A stretch of DNA of 23,295 nt, taken from assembly GCA_964200075.2 (NCBI GenBank), contig CAXNAA020000267.1, positions 1 to 23,295 of the forward strand. Direction: 5' to 3'. This DNA comes from Sphacelaria rigidula (Eukaryota; Phaeophyceae; Sphacelariales). The position numbers were made by a program, and so were the translations under genes. Every line of letters begins with the position of its first letter. Position 1 is the stretch's first letter. Positions 1 to 10,663 of this stretch are shown here, one piece after another. A model generated the notes under the pieces. It searched no databases. It was not told the origin of the DNA and saw only the letters and a list, made by a program, of their open reading frames with translations.

Positions 1-42
1 GGGACATTGGTCGATGCTCTCTGGCGGGCGTGCTGATGCGTA

Positions 43-169
43 GGGGGGTGCGGTGGGGGGGGGAGGAGGGGGGGGGGGGTGCTCATTTGTTGCTTGCCTT
101 AGTCGTTTGACCATCGACCACGCATCCCTTTCGAGACGGAGCAAAGTGGTGGTGGTGTGGGGGGGGGGG
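43..169. repeat. G-rich tracts
   Basis: Runs of six to twelve G lie at 43-48, 55-63 and 68-79, followed by a separate run of eleven G at 159-169. The first three runs are close enough together to allow a G-quadruplex on the plus strand. No gene is visible around them. They could be part of a low-complexity or subtelomere-like border; that is inference. Confidence 0.8.
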
Positions 170-180
170 AGATTCTTCTC

Positions 181-640
181 ACGTAGTTATTGGTTTCTCT
201 CACGTTTATGAGCTCCGTCCATCAGCTGTGCTAGAGCACGGTAATATACGGGTATTGAGTGTTCCGTTCATCGTTTGCTACGCACGTACATTGCTAGCTC
301 TGCACTGCAATACGTACACATACACCAACATTGCGTGGTCATTCGTGCTCCTTCCGTGAGAGTAGAACGAATCACAAGGAGACAACAGGTTCTGTGCGTT
401 GCTTTACCCCCTTCCGAGTATCCCTTCCGGGTTATCTCGTTCCTGCAGACAACCCGCGCGGGTATGCAGCGTTCATGTTTGTGTTGTTCAACTTCTTGGC
501 CGCGCACATGGCGCTTCTCTTGCATTTCTTACCCTTCAGCAGCTCCGGTTTTTACCGCTCGGCAGCCTCTTGACCCTATCGTTCATTTCTTCATACGCAG
601 GTAACGTCCTTGGTCACCATTGGCCGTGCTTCGGCTCTGC
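181..640 (+). repeat. Diverged dispersed repeat, copy A
   Basis: This segment shares ordered, diverged blocks with 20830-21540 on the same strand. Examples are a block around ATTGGTTTCTCTCACG at 190 that recurs as ATTGGTTTCCTTTCACG near 21194, a block ending in ATACGGGT near 250 that recurs near 21038, and TACCGCTCGGC near 555 that recurs near 20857. Frames are open on both strands but none shows convincing coding character. I read it as an old dispersed or subtelomere-associated repeat. The match was made by eye, so its borders are approximate. Confidence 0.4.
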
Positions 641-1551
641 AGTATATGAGAGCATTGTGTTGTTTTTGTTCCTTGTCTGTGTTTAGCAGCTGCTGGCCGC
701 ATGGTGCTTTTTTACATTTTCCTCGGGAGATTCGCAAAATTTTACCTTCTCCGAGAGATTTACAGCAGTCAAACTTCAAACGGAGTATTCCCTCAATCGG
801 GATAACTTCACAGACGAGTTGTCACCTTCACTCGAGAGTTTGAGAGTCGGTAGGCGTTGGAAAACGATTCAGGCCGTGCTCAGGACATGTTTCTCCCTCT
901 TGTGTTACCGGGACGATACGCAGTGAAGCCCCCCGGTTATCGAGGGGGGGTTTCTCGCCGCATATGGCCGAAAATACGTTTTTCGGCTGTAGCGCAATGA
1001 ATATCGAGAAAATAGAAAACCTGGAGGCATAGAACTCTTTAGTAAAAAGGTCCGGATCAGCTCCGTCGAGCGAAAATATCGAAGAGCAAGAACCGGGGGC
1101 TGTACACTCGTAGGACCCCCAAAGACCGGTGGGCCCATATTTCATTGAAAATTGACCGTAGATTATAATATATAGTTTTGGAAACTTGTGTCGGGTACTC
1201 ATTTCGCTCAATTCACAAAGTTTGGAGTAAAACAAAATTCGTGATGAGTCGCTGTGACCGGAAAACCTTAAAAAACGCTTTCAATCGAAATTGCGAACTT
1301 TACAGATTGACTACTGTATGTGAACTGCCCGTAACCTGCGCTACCATCTGGACGCGGCCTACGCTCACAAGATGTCTTGTTCTGAATCATTGGATCTAAA
1401 CAGTCGCTTGTAAGATAAGTACAAAGACGAAAGTAAACACTGGGAACCCGCATGCATATGCTGCCTTGACGGGAACGCGGCTCAAACAAGACGATCATTT
1501 CACGATAGCAGACGACGCATGTGAGGCAGCCAAGTTAGTGTTCGCGACTCT
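641..1551. other. No gene seen; two small hairpins
   Basis: No convincing coding region is visible. Two adjacent hairpins lie at 929-950 (six C, then seven G) and 967-987 (GCCGAAAA, a 5-nt loop, TTTTCGGC). They lie beyond the 3' end of the minus-strand gene that starts at 3625, but too far from its stop to be called part of its transcript. Confidence 0.4.
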
Positions 1552-3625
1552 CTACCGGGCGTCATACCAAGGCACATACGACTGACTCTCAGTATGAGCT
1601 GGCGCGTGACGGGTGGCACATCGTGCGTTGACGCAGTCGGCTTCTGAACATGGAATACTGAAGACTTGGGAACTGAATATGACCGAAAATGCTGAGAAAC
1701 GCGATGCAGCGGTAAGCACCACGGGTTGCAATGCTCGACAGTATTGAACTCACTTACCGTTGGATGCGCAAAATTACGCAGACAAAATACAAACATTCCA
1801 CAAAAGAAGGGACAAAGGTCGATGCACCAACCTTCAACTCCGCAGCGGTCGAGCTACCCTCGAGGGACCCCTTAGTGCTTAGCCGTGTATCCGTGCCCTC
1901 CTTCGCACGCAATGACCCAAGACCCCTCCGACCCCGTCGCCCGTCCCCACGCCTATCGTTGCCGGTTCCACACCCTGGGGTATCAGGCTCCGACTCTTCA
2001 ACGGGATCCGCGAAGCGTTGCAACGAACGGACGACTGTTTGCGCAGCCCTCCGCTTTGAGTCATCCGTAGCCTCCTCCGTAGTTTGGAACACGTTGGTGA
2101 GGCCACCGTCGCCATCTTCTGCATTTTGCCCCCGGCTGCCCATGCTTCCTCTCGACCCAGAACTTCTCCACCCTATCCTTTTGCCGGAATCTCCACCGCG
2201 TGAAATATTCTGCCTCCCGCCTCCCGCGAACGGGGTCGACATAACTCCCTCTCCGACTTTCATCTGTTGTCGAGCTTCTTCCGTGTCCACGGCATGCTGG
2301 ACTACGATCTCCACTACGCTCAAGTCAGGCTGAAGGATACCCGTTGCCGACCCTGCGGCCGACAAAGAAAGACCTAGCACACCACCGTCGGCGCCTAGTC
2401 CTCCGGAGGGCGTGACCTCGCTATCTTCGGAAGTTTTGTAAAACTTCTTGAAATGCCGGAACACTTCGTCTTTTCTCGACAAATCTTGAACGACACCGGC
2501 CGATGCCGACTGCCGCCGTCCAGGCCCCTGTCGCTGACCGCCGTTGCCTCGCTTTGTCCCCTTGAACGGCCCTCCCCCCCCCGTGGCCTCGTGTTGTTGC
2601 TGAGCCTTATTCGAGCGAGACTTCGCTCGGGGCCAGTCCCGCCGAAACTCTTCCAACGTCGGCACATGACCCACTTCGTCGTATCCAGGAATATCGACCA
2701 CGTCGGATACAGATCCCTGTAAGCTAGTCGCGGGATCTTCTGTGACCGTCTGGATCGTTTCGCTATCGCTACCACCGCATTCACTTCGGGACTGTTGCTC
2801 CGGTTGTTCTCGGATCAAAGAAGAAACCTTCCGATTGGTTGAGGATTTACTAGATCTCGAGCCGCTCTTTGTGTTCCCATCGCCGGCTTCGTGCGCTACA
2901 GCTGCCGTAAGGCGTACGGGTACTTTGCCCAGCATGGTGGCTGTTTCTTGTGGTCTGCCCTCCTTGTTCTCTGCACACATCTTGGCCCACACTGCGTTTT
3001 CGATTTTGGTGATGTCCACCTTGCTCTGCAGGCTAGCCCAAAATTGGGTATGGACCCTGCGAGGGAGGGTCACAAGCAAGATACAGACAATGAGACTCTG
3101 AATCGAAGCTCCGTGTTTCTCTCAGTGAGTCCACAGGATCGGAGGAGGGGAAACCCTGCAACTTTATCGCGGAAGAACATCTACTGCGTGGGCAACAGTG
3201 GTGTTTGGGGTGTCACGGATACGCTCGGAAGTCACGCAGAGCTCAAGAGGCGATGCTTGGAAGGCAACGCACCACACCAACAACGAGAGCGAGAGCATAC
3301 GTTCAAGAGGCGTTTCTTACAGGCGACACAACGTGTCTCCAGAGTCACCAAGGTTTGCACAAACCAACCCATGCGCAAAGAAGCCTTAAGCCCACCTCTG
3401 TGCGTTTGCGTCTGAGTGAAATATACCCGCTTTGTCCAGCTTCTCCTGCCGTAGGACGTAGCGCCTCTTGGCAGCGTACACCATTCGCTCGACCGCCGTT
3501 TGAACCCTTCCCCCGAATTCCGCCCTCTTCTCTTTGCCCATACGGTCCATGTCCCTCGCAACTTGGGGCTGCAGGATACGCCTCTCGATCCTTCCGATAT
3601 CGGCTGCTCGTTCCTTGTTACTCAT
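1552..3625 (-). CDS. Three-exon gene, hypothetical protein
   Basis: I do not recognise this protein. The model on the minus strand is exon 1 at 3640-3396, exon 2 at 3056-1758 and exon 3 at 1672-1552. Exon 1 follows a strong acceptor (CCTCTGTCCTACAG) and holds the first good ATG at 3625. Its donor is AG/GTGGGC, and exon 2 follows CTCCCTCGCAG, with the frame kept across a 339-nt intron. Exon 2 ends at a near-perfect donor, CG/GTAAGTGAG. Exon 3 is less sure: an acceptor at 1692 would give 1691-1589 in another frame. The predicted product is about 549 residues. Residues 1-120 are basic and probably helical (many R, K, E and A, with YAAKRRYVLRQEK near 50). From about 130 on it is Ser/Gly/Arg-rich and probably disordered. 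There is no signal peptide or membrane segment. More 5' exons are possible, because exon 1 is open back to its acceptor. Frames on the opposite strand are shadows. Confidence 0.62.
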
Positions 3626-4020
3626 TAGGATCGCAACCGTCTGTAGGACAGAGGATGGGGCGGGCGCGCGTGAGGGGGCTTGTACCGGTTTCCGCACGTC
3701 GAGGTCGAGGAAGACTACGACAATCCGCCGGATTCGCAAGCGCTTCAGCAGCATCAACAGCCGACATCATATCCAAATGCGTTGTTCACTACGTTTGAGC
3801 ATGCGAGGCGGATGCTTGTGATTTACCCATGAACGGAATAGGAGGGGCTTGTAACACTTTTACCCAGAGGCCATGATCCCACCCCGCCCACTCCATTCTC
3901 CGTTTCTCTGCGGCGAAGTGCGGTTCTCCCAGAGTTGTCTATCAGCTTCCTCACCTCGACACCCGTCTGCACAAGGTCAAGTCTACGGCGCGATCAGCTT
4001 AGAGCAGCAACATATACCGC

Positions 4021-4027
4021 CGTCTCA
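4021..4027 (-). promoter_or_regulatory. TGAGACG promoter-type element
   Basis: CGTCTCA on the plus strand reads TGAGACG on the minus strand, matching the WGAGACG element described upstream of Toxoplasma genes. It lies about 380 bp upstream of exon 1 of the minus-strand gene that starts at 3625. A GCATGC site, the core of a known ApiAP2-type motif, lies nearer at 3799-3804. Seven bases are easily found by chance, so placement is the only support. Confidence 0.35.
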
Positions 4028-4029
4028 GC

Positions 4030-4980
4030 GATTTCTTGCACCGCCAGAACGTACCACACTACTGCTGCCAACGCCTGCATCCCGGCGGGGGCATTTCTTT
4101 CCGGCTTTGCAACAACTTTGGTTCAGTTTTGGGTGGTGCGCGTTGTGCGCGTTGGCAATTAACTCTGGGTAATTCCTCGCAGCAACGAGAGTACCGACGT
4201 TTTTCATGTGTGTTTCGCTTCCAGAACAGCATTGAACCTTCAGCTTAAACTTCCGTGTTTCCGCGGTTCGCGGGATCATCGAGTAAACGTGCCCGGCACG
4301 CTTTGCTCATCAGCGCGGGAACCCTGAGCTTACCTTCGTGGTTCTTGTAGAAGCACTACACCGACGTAAGTGGGGTCCAAAGCGATGTTTGCGTAGTCTA
4401 CGGGGTGTTCGGTGTTTCAGTAGGAACCCGACCTGTTCTTACCTCTGCTGCCATCGGGAACGACCCTTTGACCACTACTAGCGACAGGTTTTCGCGCAGA
4501 GACACGGAGATACGGAATTCATGTGAATAAGTCAGTATAATTGAGCAAAGAATAGCTGAACTCAAAAGAACGGCACCACTTCCGCTATCTCACGCTGCGC
4601 GAACCGCATGTTTTTACAATGGCGGAAACTTTGCAAGCCTGTTCACAATACACGCGAGGCAGTCTAGTCCCAAGGGACCGACCGGTCCTTTCCGCGATAC
4701 ATGCCTGACATTTTGGTACCGACGATTCGATTAGCACCCCCGCACCGCGTCGATGTTCGTCAACGTTTCTCGCCACGCACGTCATCATATTTCTAACGAT
4801 GTAAATCAGATGCTCCTGACGGGGAAACAGATTTAGTTGTGTCTGCTGCGGGGTTGAACCCCCTTCTCCGCCCAAACGGGGCTCAAGATATATTATTATT
4901 ATTCGCATCACCGGGGCCCGTGAAGTATGACACGTACGTTCGTCGGAAACAATTCCAGAAATATTCGTGGGATTCCCATT
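4030..4980. other. No gene seen
   Basis: This is presumably the upstream region of the gene that starts at 3625. A donor-like GTCGAG/GTGAGG on the minus strand near 3955 could end a non-coding 5' exon, but nothing else supports that. Short open frames on both strands show no motif or splice signal I can support. Confidence 0.35.
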
Positions 4981-5315
4981 GCTAAACCGTTTGCGATCGG
5001 TGCGTAATTAACCGTGAATGACACTTTCCACGACAGCCTCCCCCCCCAAAAGTGCATGGTTTTGGGAGGCAGAATCTTCACGTGAATTGAAATGGGAAAG
5101 GCCGAGCACAACGAGCAGTTGGGAATTCCCACGTTTGGGTTCGTTCTAGCCAATGTCCCGAGTATGACGCGCTTTATGCAGCCTGAACCCAAACATAGGG
5201 CGCTGTACGGCCATTTTTTTCGTGACACTTTTGGGCTGGTTTTGGGGGGGGGGTATCGTACAAAGTGTCGAATACAGGATATTGTCTTTATCTCGCGGAA
5301 GCTGAACCAATCACA
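4981..5315. repeat. Old foldback (inverted-repeat) element
   Basis: The left part, 4981-5051, ending in a C-run followed by AAAA, matches the reverse complement of 5240-5315, which begins with TTTT and a G-run, with many mismatches and small gaps. Near the centre, GTTTGGGTTC (5133-5142) pairs exactly with GAACCCAAAC (5185-5194). The whole folds back about a centre near 5160. It looks like a decayed MITE or foldback transposon. No coding region or target-site duplication is seen. A C-run followed by As near 9920 resembles the left arm and may be a half copy. Confidence 0.5.
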
Positions 5316-5329
5316 TGGACAACTATAGC

Positions 5330-6095
5330 ACCGTATCAACCAAGATGGAACGACCAGGACAAGAGGCGCACATGGTTAGAAAAATACACCAGGAAAAGCA
5401 AGCAGTCCAGGTATGATGCGACTATACGATCCCCGCACCCCACTCACGGGCTGAGAGAACATTGCTTGCTAGCCCCGCACGCAGGCTGTGTGGGATATTT
5501 GAGTTCAACACAGAGCAGCACCGCCAAATCACGGGCCCCGACTCCCTTCCCCCCGAGGAGGAAGGTCAGCACGGACACAAAACACAAAGCACAACCAAGT
5601 CATTTCGTGTATACCGGCCTGGGACGGAACACGAACGCAATGCACAACCGAGGCAACTCGTATTTACAGGCCAGGGATGGACGAGACAAGCGCGCGGAGA
5701 CCGACGACAGGGCAACGGTTTCATCTAGTACACCTCCCTTTCCGATCAGCAGGCGGCGGCAGCGTCCGCAGTCGGCGACCGTGACAGCTATATACTCTCG
5801 TGGCGGCCATCTCTTTTGACGTTTTCCAGCTATCACCACGCGCGCGCGCAAGAAATTGTTTCCGTCTCTGGCCGCGCGATCGGCGCATTATATTCGTCTT
5901 CAAGACAATCGAGTATCGGAACCGTTACCGGCGTGTACGATCACCGACGAGAAGCGTGCCTTGTCTACCCACTCACTACATCCTGTCCTGTGTGGCCAGC
6001 TCAAGAAGCGGCAGGCAATGTGACCACGGACGAGGTGCGAACTGAGGAACAAGCATTCCCAACACACGTCTCTGCAAGTACTGTACTCACATGAG
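5330..6095. other. No gene seen
   Basis: Several short frames overlap on both strands without any recognisable motif. A CG dinucleotide run (CGCGCGCGC) lies near 5840. Nothing here can be supported as a gene. Confidence 0.35.
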
Positions 6096-6098
6096 GCC

Positions 6099-6193
6099 GG
6101 TCGCCCCGGTTGCTCAGTTGGTCACCTCAAAACCTTCCGACGGTTGGGTCGTGGGTTCGTTCGAATCTCGGAGTGATCTGAGATGTTTTTTTT
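6099..6193 (+). pseudogene. Degenerate tRNA-like unit (tRNA pseudogene or SINE head)
   Basis: An A-box-like TTGCTCAGTTGGT (6110-6122) and a B-box-like GTTCGAATC (6159-6167) have tRNA-like spacing. GGTCGCC at 6099-6105 can pair with AGTGATC at 6172-6178, counting G-U pairs. AACC/GGTT closes a 7-nt anticodon-like loop, TTCCGAC, with CCG in the anticodon position. A run of eight T, a Pol III terminator type, starts 7 nt downstream at 6186. Against an intact tRNA: four extra bases precede the D arm, the D stem does not pair, and TTCG is duplicated in the T arm. I call it a dead tRNA copy or the head of a tRNA-derived SINE. Confidence 0.4.
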
Positions 6194-6199
6194 CTCACA

Positions 6200-7480
6200 C
6201 ATGCACAACAGTAGAAAGCGACTACGTCGTGGGTACACAAAAATTCGACTTCATGGTCGACGAGGGAAACGGGCTGCTGAACCCCTCTCGCGATAAAAAA
6301 TAAAAAGGCAAGCACCGCAAGAGGAAGGTGGAGAATTATCACACACATGAACGAAAAAATCCCCATGCTGGCCTTCCTCCTGTGTGACCCCGGCTGGTGC
6401 GCCCACATATACCGAAAGGTGTACACCGGCGTCCAGAACAGATGGGGTGACAACATGAGGCCGGGAGCCCCTTAATATGGCTGTGAAATGCGGTGCGCAT
6501 CCAGTCGCCATAGTAACAGTTACTGTACTATAGGACTTCCCATGTGGCGGGACAGTACAATTCAGTGCTGTGGCCCGCTGTTCAAGAGCCATGAAATCAG
6601 ACCAGGGCGTAACGTGTCAACGCCGAACCCTGTTCCCAGCTCTTGGTCTTCTTTTCCCGTTCATCACTTGGCGAGAGATCGGATAAACTCACGATTTTTT
6701 TCTTGTTTCTCATCCACAAACACCGATGACAGCGCGCCTTTTTACGTTGTACGGTCGTCGGGTTCTGATCGAGGCGTGCATGATACTCACCGCCATGACG
6801 CGAGTACACACTACACGCGGCCAACGGTAACGATCGGGGTACGTGCGCAGCAGATGCTACCCTTGACTATGAGGGGCTCGGCGTGCACGTACGCGTTGCG
6901 ACTGAAGGTGTTCGACGCAGACGGTGCTATCTTTCCGCAAATCCAAAGCAAGGGATGTGCTGGATGTTGCAAAACATGACTTGGCTGTTTCTCACCTTGT
7001 GATATATTTTGGGATTCTGGTTTTTCGGCGAATTTTCGAATATGTTCCAAGATAGCAAGCTCTACTTTTCAGATCTCCATGCTTCTCGATAGCGGGCCGC
7101 CGGATTTGTAGTGGCCACATGGTTGATCCTCTGTACTGCCTCTGAACTGTTTTCGCCAAATAACTGAGTAGTCATTTTCGTCTTCAATTGTCAACATTCG
7201 AAGACAAGAAGAGCAAGTTTGTGCCACAAGCGTGAGCTTTTCGCGAGAGCTCTAGCGCACCGTAGCTTGATTAACCCCTCTCTCACGTAAGATGTGATTT
7301 GTATCCGTGTTCATTCCGCTACTCTCGTACTTGTCTGCGATCTCATAGAGGGCGATTGTGTGTGGGCATTGCAGGGACACTGTATCAAACACAACGCGCG
7401 GCGTGTTGAGCATATGCGGTTTTCTGCAATGATGGTGTCTGTAGACCCGCGCTGATCTTTACAATCTGATTCTGGACCAG
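6200..7480. other. No gene seen
   Basis: Open frames at 6488-6979 (plus) and 6811-7050 (minus) have no motif, no clear splice sites and ordinary composition. I see no repeat copy here that also occurs elsewhere in the window. Confidence 0.35.
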
Positions 7481-7489
7481 GCCTGTATG

Positions 7490-8353
7490 GCGTGACCGTT
7501 GCACAGATTTGGACATCACGATATGTTGCAGAACGTATGCAGGCATGGCTGGGGCGAGGAGCTAGTCCTGAGGGATTCTTGATGCAATGACTGAGAGACT
7601 CGCTATGCGGTGGTAATTTTGCCCTTGACTCAATGTACAAGGCGTCGAGAACTACCGCAAACCTCAAATCCATCTCCGTGGGAGATATAATGTCCCCGTT
7701 TGGGGTATCCAAGGCGAATCCACGGGTACTTCACACGGCGCTGATTTTCGTTTCTTAGTGGAGTTTCAGGTTTAGGTCAATCGATGTGCATCCTTCTCTG
7801 CTCCCGGCAAACCCACCTATAGCCTGCGAAGTGGGGTAAGAGTGAATGGTGGAAAGTTGACAGCAGGTATAGAGCCATACAGCCCGTAGAGCCACTTTCG
7901 CGTGACCTCCATGATGTAAGGTATGGCGTTCAACGCGGCAGAAACAGCTTTCGAGAGTGCTGGCTCCGAAGCGCTCGAGAGTCCAACATTCTCCTCATGC
8001 ATTTTGGCGGTAAGTTGACATTTGCGAATGAACAATGTGTCGACAGCACGAGGATTGTAGAGCAATAAAAATGTAGCCGGCCGGTGAACATGTACGTCAC
8101 CACCGCAGAGCACTTTGTCGGGAGGCATGCGAGTGCCGCTCCCCCTAAAGACAGCACTCGACACACATGCGGGATATGTGTTGCGGACGCAAGTTTGAAA
8201 AGTTCGGGATAATACTGCAGGAAGCACAACGTGAAAAATGTTGTCAACAATGCCGTGAAACAATGCGGTTGCGCACCTTTTCCCACTTGCACGCAGCGTT
8301 GGTACCCCCTGATGATGACGGCTTCTCGACTAGCTACTTTCACGAGCCCTCAT
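7490..8353 (-). pseudogene. ROP-kinase-like pseudogene, copy 1
   Basis: Read on the minus strand from an ATG at 8353, this begins with a short basic stretch and a hydrophobic signal-like segment (about 8290-8230, ALLTTFFTLCFL). Pieces that follow the order and spacing of a rhoptry-type kinase C-lobe come next. They are a hinge-like ATFLLLYNPRAVDTL (about 8080-8033), a catalytic-loop-like YGSIPAVNF about 60 residues later (near 7880), and an alpha-F-like EMDLRFAVVLDALYI (near 7670) followed by LPPHSES and CIKNPSGLAPR. The catalytic Asp and Lys of the loop are replaced (GSIP), as in pseudokinases. The N-lobe is not recognisable, and the reading changes frame at least twice with stops, so it is broken. 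Secreted ROP kinases act in host cells, but this copy cannot make one. A diverged second copy follows at 8890-9715. Confidence 0.45.
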
Positions 8354-8889
8354 GCACGTATGGTAGGCCTGCTGTTCGCGGGTCTATGGCGCCTGGCTAT
8401 GACGTGTACTCTGCGTCATGTTTTCGATATCGCTTGATTGGTTGGTGGAGTATCTATATTGAATAGCGGGAATATCCCCTGAGCGGTATGTAAATGAAAA
8501 GGCGACGACTCCTCTCGAGGAACTCTAGCGCATGGTATTCCAGACACATCCGTATTTTGACGAAACAAAAACTGCTCCTAGAAATGGCTGCTAAGACTCT
8601 TCCTCGGGACAGCTTCTGCGCGAAAATACGGAGTAGCGGAAGTAGTGCGAACAACAGTGAATGAAAGAGAGCCAAAATTCGAGAGAAACCTCACCATTTC
8701 CGCTGGGATACGCGCTGTTCAAAGGACGGGAATGTTATGATGTTTAATATTGCATTTACAAGGCAGCTCGCTCCCGCGCAGACGGCGACTTCCACAATTT
8801 CCCAATGACAGCAGGAGGGAGGTGGTGGCATGATAAACGGGCCAGATTTGCTTTAGTATGGTCTGGGTGCTGATGCCTCATTCTAGTGC

Positions 8890-9715
8890 ACCGTCTGTGA
8901 TTTCCAGAGCAGGTTTGGATGCAACTATCGCCGTCCAGGGTTGAACAGCCTGTGGTCCCAGGCATGGCTGGGGAGCGAGGAGGGGCTGAGCTACTCTACG
9001 CGATGAGCTGAGCGACCCATCATCCGATGGTGACTTTAGTCTTGAATAGCGCGGCGTCAGGGAGTGCTGAAGCCCCAATCCATCTCTGCCGGCCTGCGGC
9101 AAACCCTTTACCGGGACAGGTGGTGAACCTATCGATTCTTGGGCTGCGCATCAACTTTTGACCAATCAGGCGATCAGGATTTTTTTATGCCCTCGACACC
9201 CCGCTTGCAGCTTGCGTACACAGTAAGAGTTGAGATTAAAGAGCGTGTAGAGAGGATAACGCGAGAGCCTCATTCTGTAGGCCCTCGCACGGAGAGAACG
9301 GCGTATATCAAGCTCGTAGCTAGTGAGATTGTTGCCTTTGGAGCTGTTTGACGTCAAGTGTTCCTTTCTACGTGACGACCTTGGTATTTAGTCGGCATCT
9401 GCGCACTGTTTTTGGAAGGCGTGTATTTGCAGGGGGCTTGTAAAGTCAGGGACACAGACGGTCAGTGAAGATGCACAGTGCTAGCAGGAAGAGCACCATG
9501 ATGAGCAGAACACAAGCTACGAATGCACTGAAAAACGTCTCCGACTCACATAATGGTGTGCTGGATACACAAGTTTGAACACATCCAAAGCGCTACGAGG
9601 AAACTTTTATTTGGCGATGCGATCAACACCTCGGAGGTACCGTTCCACAGCATACTCAGCGTTGGCGTCGCCTGACGTTGAAAGCTTCCCGGCTGACTAT
9701 TTCACGAGTCTTCAT
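8890..9715 (-). pseudogene. ROP-kinase-like pseudogene, copy 2
   Basis: This is a tandem, diverged copy of 7490-8353 on the same strand. Both start with a conserved ATG (here 9715-9713) and a similar basic N-terminus (VSREAF against ASREAV). Both continue with a hydrophobic segment (here ACVLLIMVLFLLALCIF, about 9530-9480), a TRLP/TRMP motif and SR.K.P......SLS...P.LAP.P near the end. DNA landmarks are the 15-mer CAGGCATGGCTGGGG (8959-8973 and 7540-7554), CGGCAAACCC (9097-9106 and 7805-7814) and TTCACGAG. Stops and frameshifts are frequent, more than in copy 1. What is conserved is the minus-strand protein reading, which is the main argument for the strand. The kinase assignment is inherited from copy 1. 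Confidence 0.4.
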
Positions 9716-9719
9716 GACG

Positions 9720-10490
9720 CTGGACACGACACTGCTAGGACATGCTTGAGTATAAAACGTGCTCGCTGTTTGTGGCACTCGGGGATGGCGTGTACTATAT
9801 GTGTCGCCGTTGCAATCCATGATCAAAGTATCTGCTATCTATCTCTGCCAGTTATTGAACGAAAAGACACGTTTCTCGCCAAAGTTTATTGCACAGTATT
9901 TCCGGACATGCTCATGTTTCCCCCCCCCAAAAAAGCAGGCGCTAGGAATGGACCTCAGTACAACTGCGATACGGTGGATCATTGATTGACGGAACCACTC
10001 ACTGATTGTTTCATATGAAATAAAAACGGCGAGATTCACCCATGATTTCAAGATCGACAAACTCAAGGTTAATAGACGAAGACACTCGCGTAGGGATGGC
10101 AACAGGAAACTCGAGCAGAAAAGGATAAAACAAGGGGAAAGTGAAGGAAACAAGCATCGAGAACGGAGAACAGGAGGAAGAAACGAATAAAGTCACCAAG
10201 ATGACAGGCTGGAAATGGCTCACGGAAAACCCCGACGGGCCGCGGACAGGGCCTGCAACAGGACGTCGTGCCAGAAGCAAGATTGTGGGAGCAGATTGCG
10301 ACCCAGTAACCCGGAAACTGAACTACTTCGAGGATTTTCGAACCACTTAATCTGAAGGAAGGAGACTCAAACATAGCAGTGGCAAACGCACAAAAAAAAA
10401 GAAAGAAAAAAAAAAACGAAGAAGAAGCCAGAGTTACAAGCCCAAATTCCCAAGCAACGCCCACCCCTTACCCCGCCCCCCCTTCCTTAG
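9720..10490. other. No gene assigned
   Basis: A plus-strand frame at 9575-9985 overlaps the start of the kinase-like copy 2 and has no motif. A TATA-like TATAAAA lies near 9752. From about 10080 to 10430 the plus strand is very purine-rich, with A-runs around 10390-10420, ending in a pyrimidine tract at 10465-10490 that looks like a splice acceptor. I found no upstream exon that fits it. Confidence 0.3.
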
Positions 10491-10493
10491 GCA

Positions 10494-10663
10494 GGGGCAA
10501 AGCCACCCTTTCGGTCATTGCCATCTTAGTTTACTCGCAGACAGTTGTTGCAATGGTTGTGCCAGCAGCAGCAACTTTCCTTTTGGCAGCTCTTGGTGCA
10601 GCAGCCGTATGCATAAGACACAGGATGTATTGGCGTAGATCTCCGCGTCGCCGTGCTTTCTAG
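10494..10663 (+). CDS. Possible terminal exon with one membrane segment
   Basis: A strong acceptor (a C-run then TTCCTTAGGCAG) is followed by an open frame ending in TAG at 10663. It encodes a hydrophobic stretch of about 25 residues (TVVAMVVPAAATFLLAALGA) and then a very basic tail (RHRMYWRRSPRRRAF). That is what the end of a type I membrane protein with a short cytosolic tail looks like. The frame is open upstream of the acceptor, but that part is low-complexity (AQKKRKKKKNEEE) and is more likely intron. I could not find the preceding exon. A minus-strand frame (10515-11060) overlaps and is the competing reading. Confidence 0.3.

Noticed and set aside
1731-2333. 200-codon plus-strand frame
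   Set aside because: Antisense shadow of exon 2 of the minus-strand gene, where splice sites support the other strand.
3205-3798. 197-codon plus-strand frame
   Set aside because: Lies across the first intron and first exon of the minus-strand gene. No splice or start support.
6099-6178. Functional tRNA-Arg(CCG)
   Set aside because: Broken D stem, four extra bases before it and a duplicated TTCG in the T arm are not compatible with a working tRNA.
7493-7590. Plus-strand peptide resembling an oomycete RXLR WY motif (AWLGRGASPEGFL)
   Set aside because: The frame hits a stop at once, the second copy does not keep it, and the minus-strand reading is conserved in both copies. Long introns and the TGAGACG element also speak against an oomycete.
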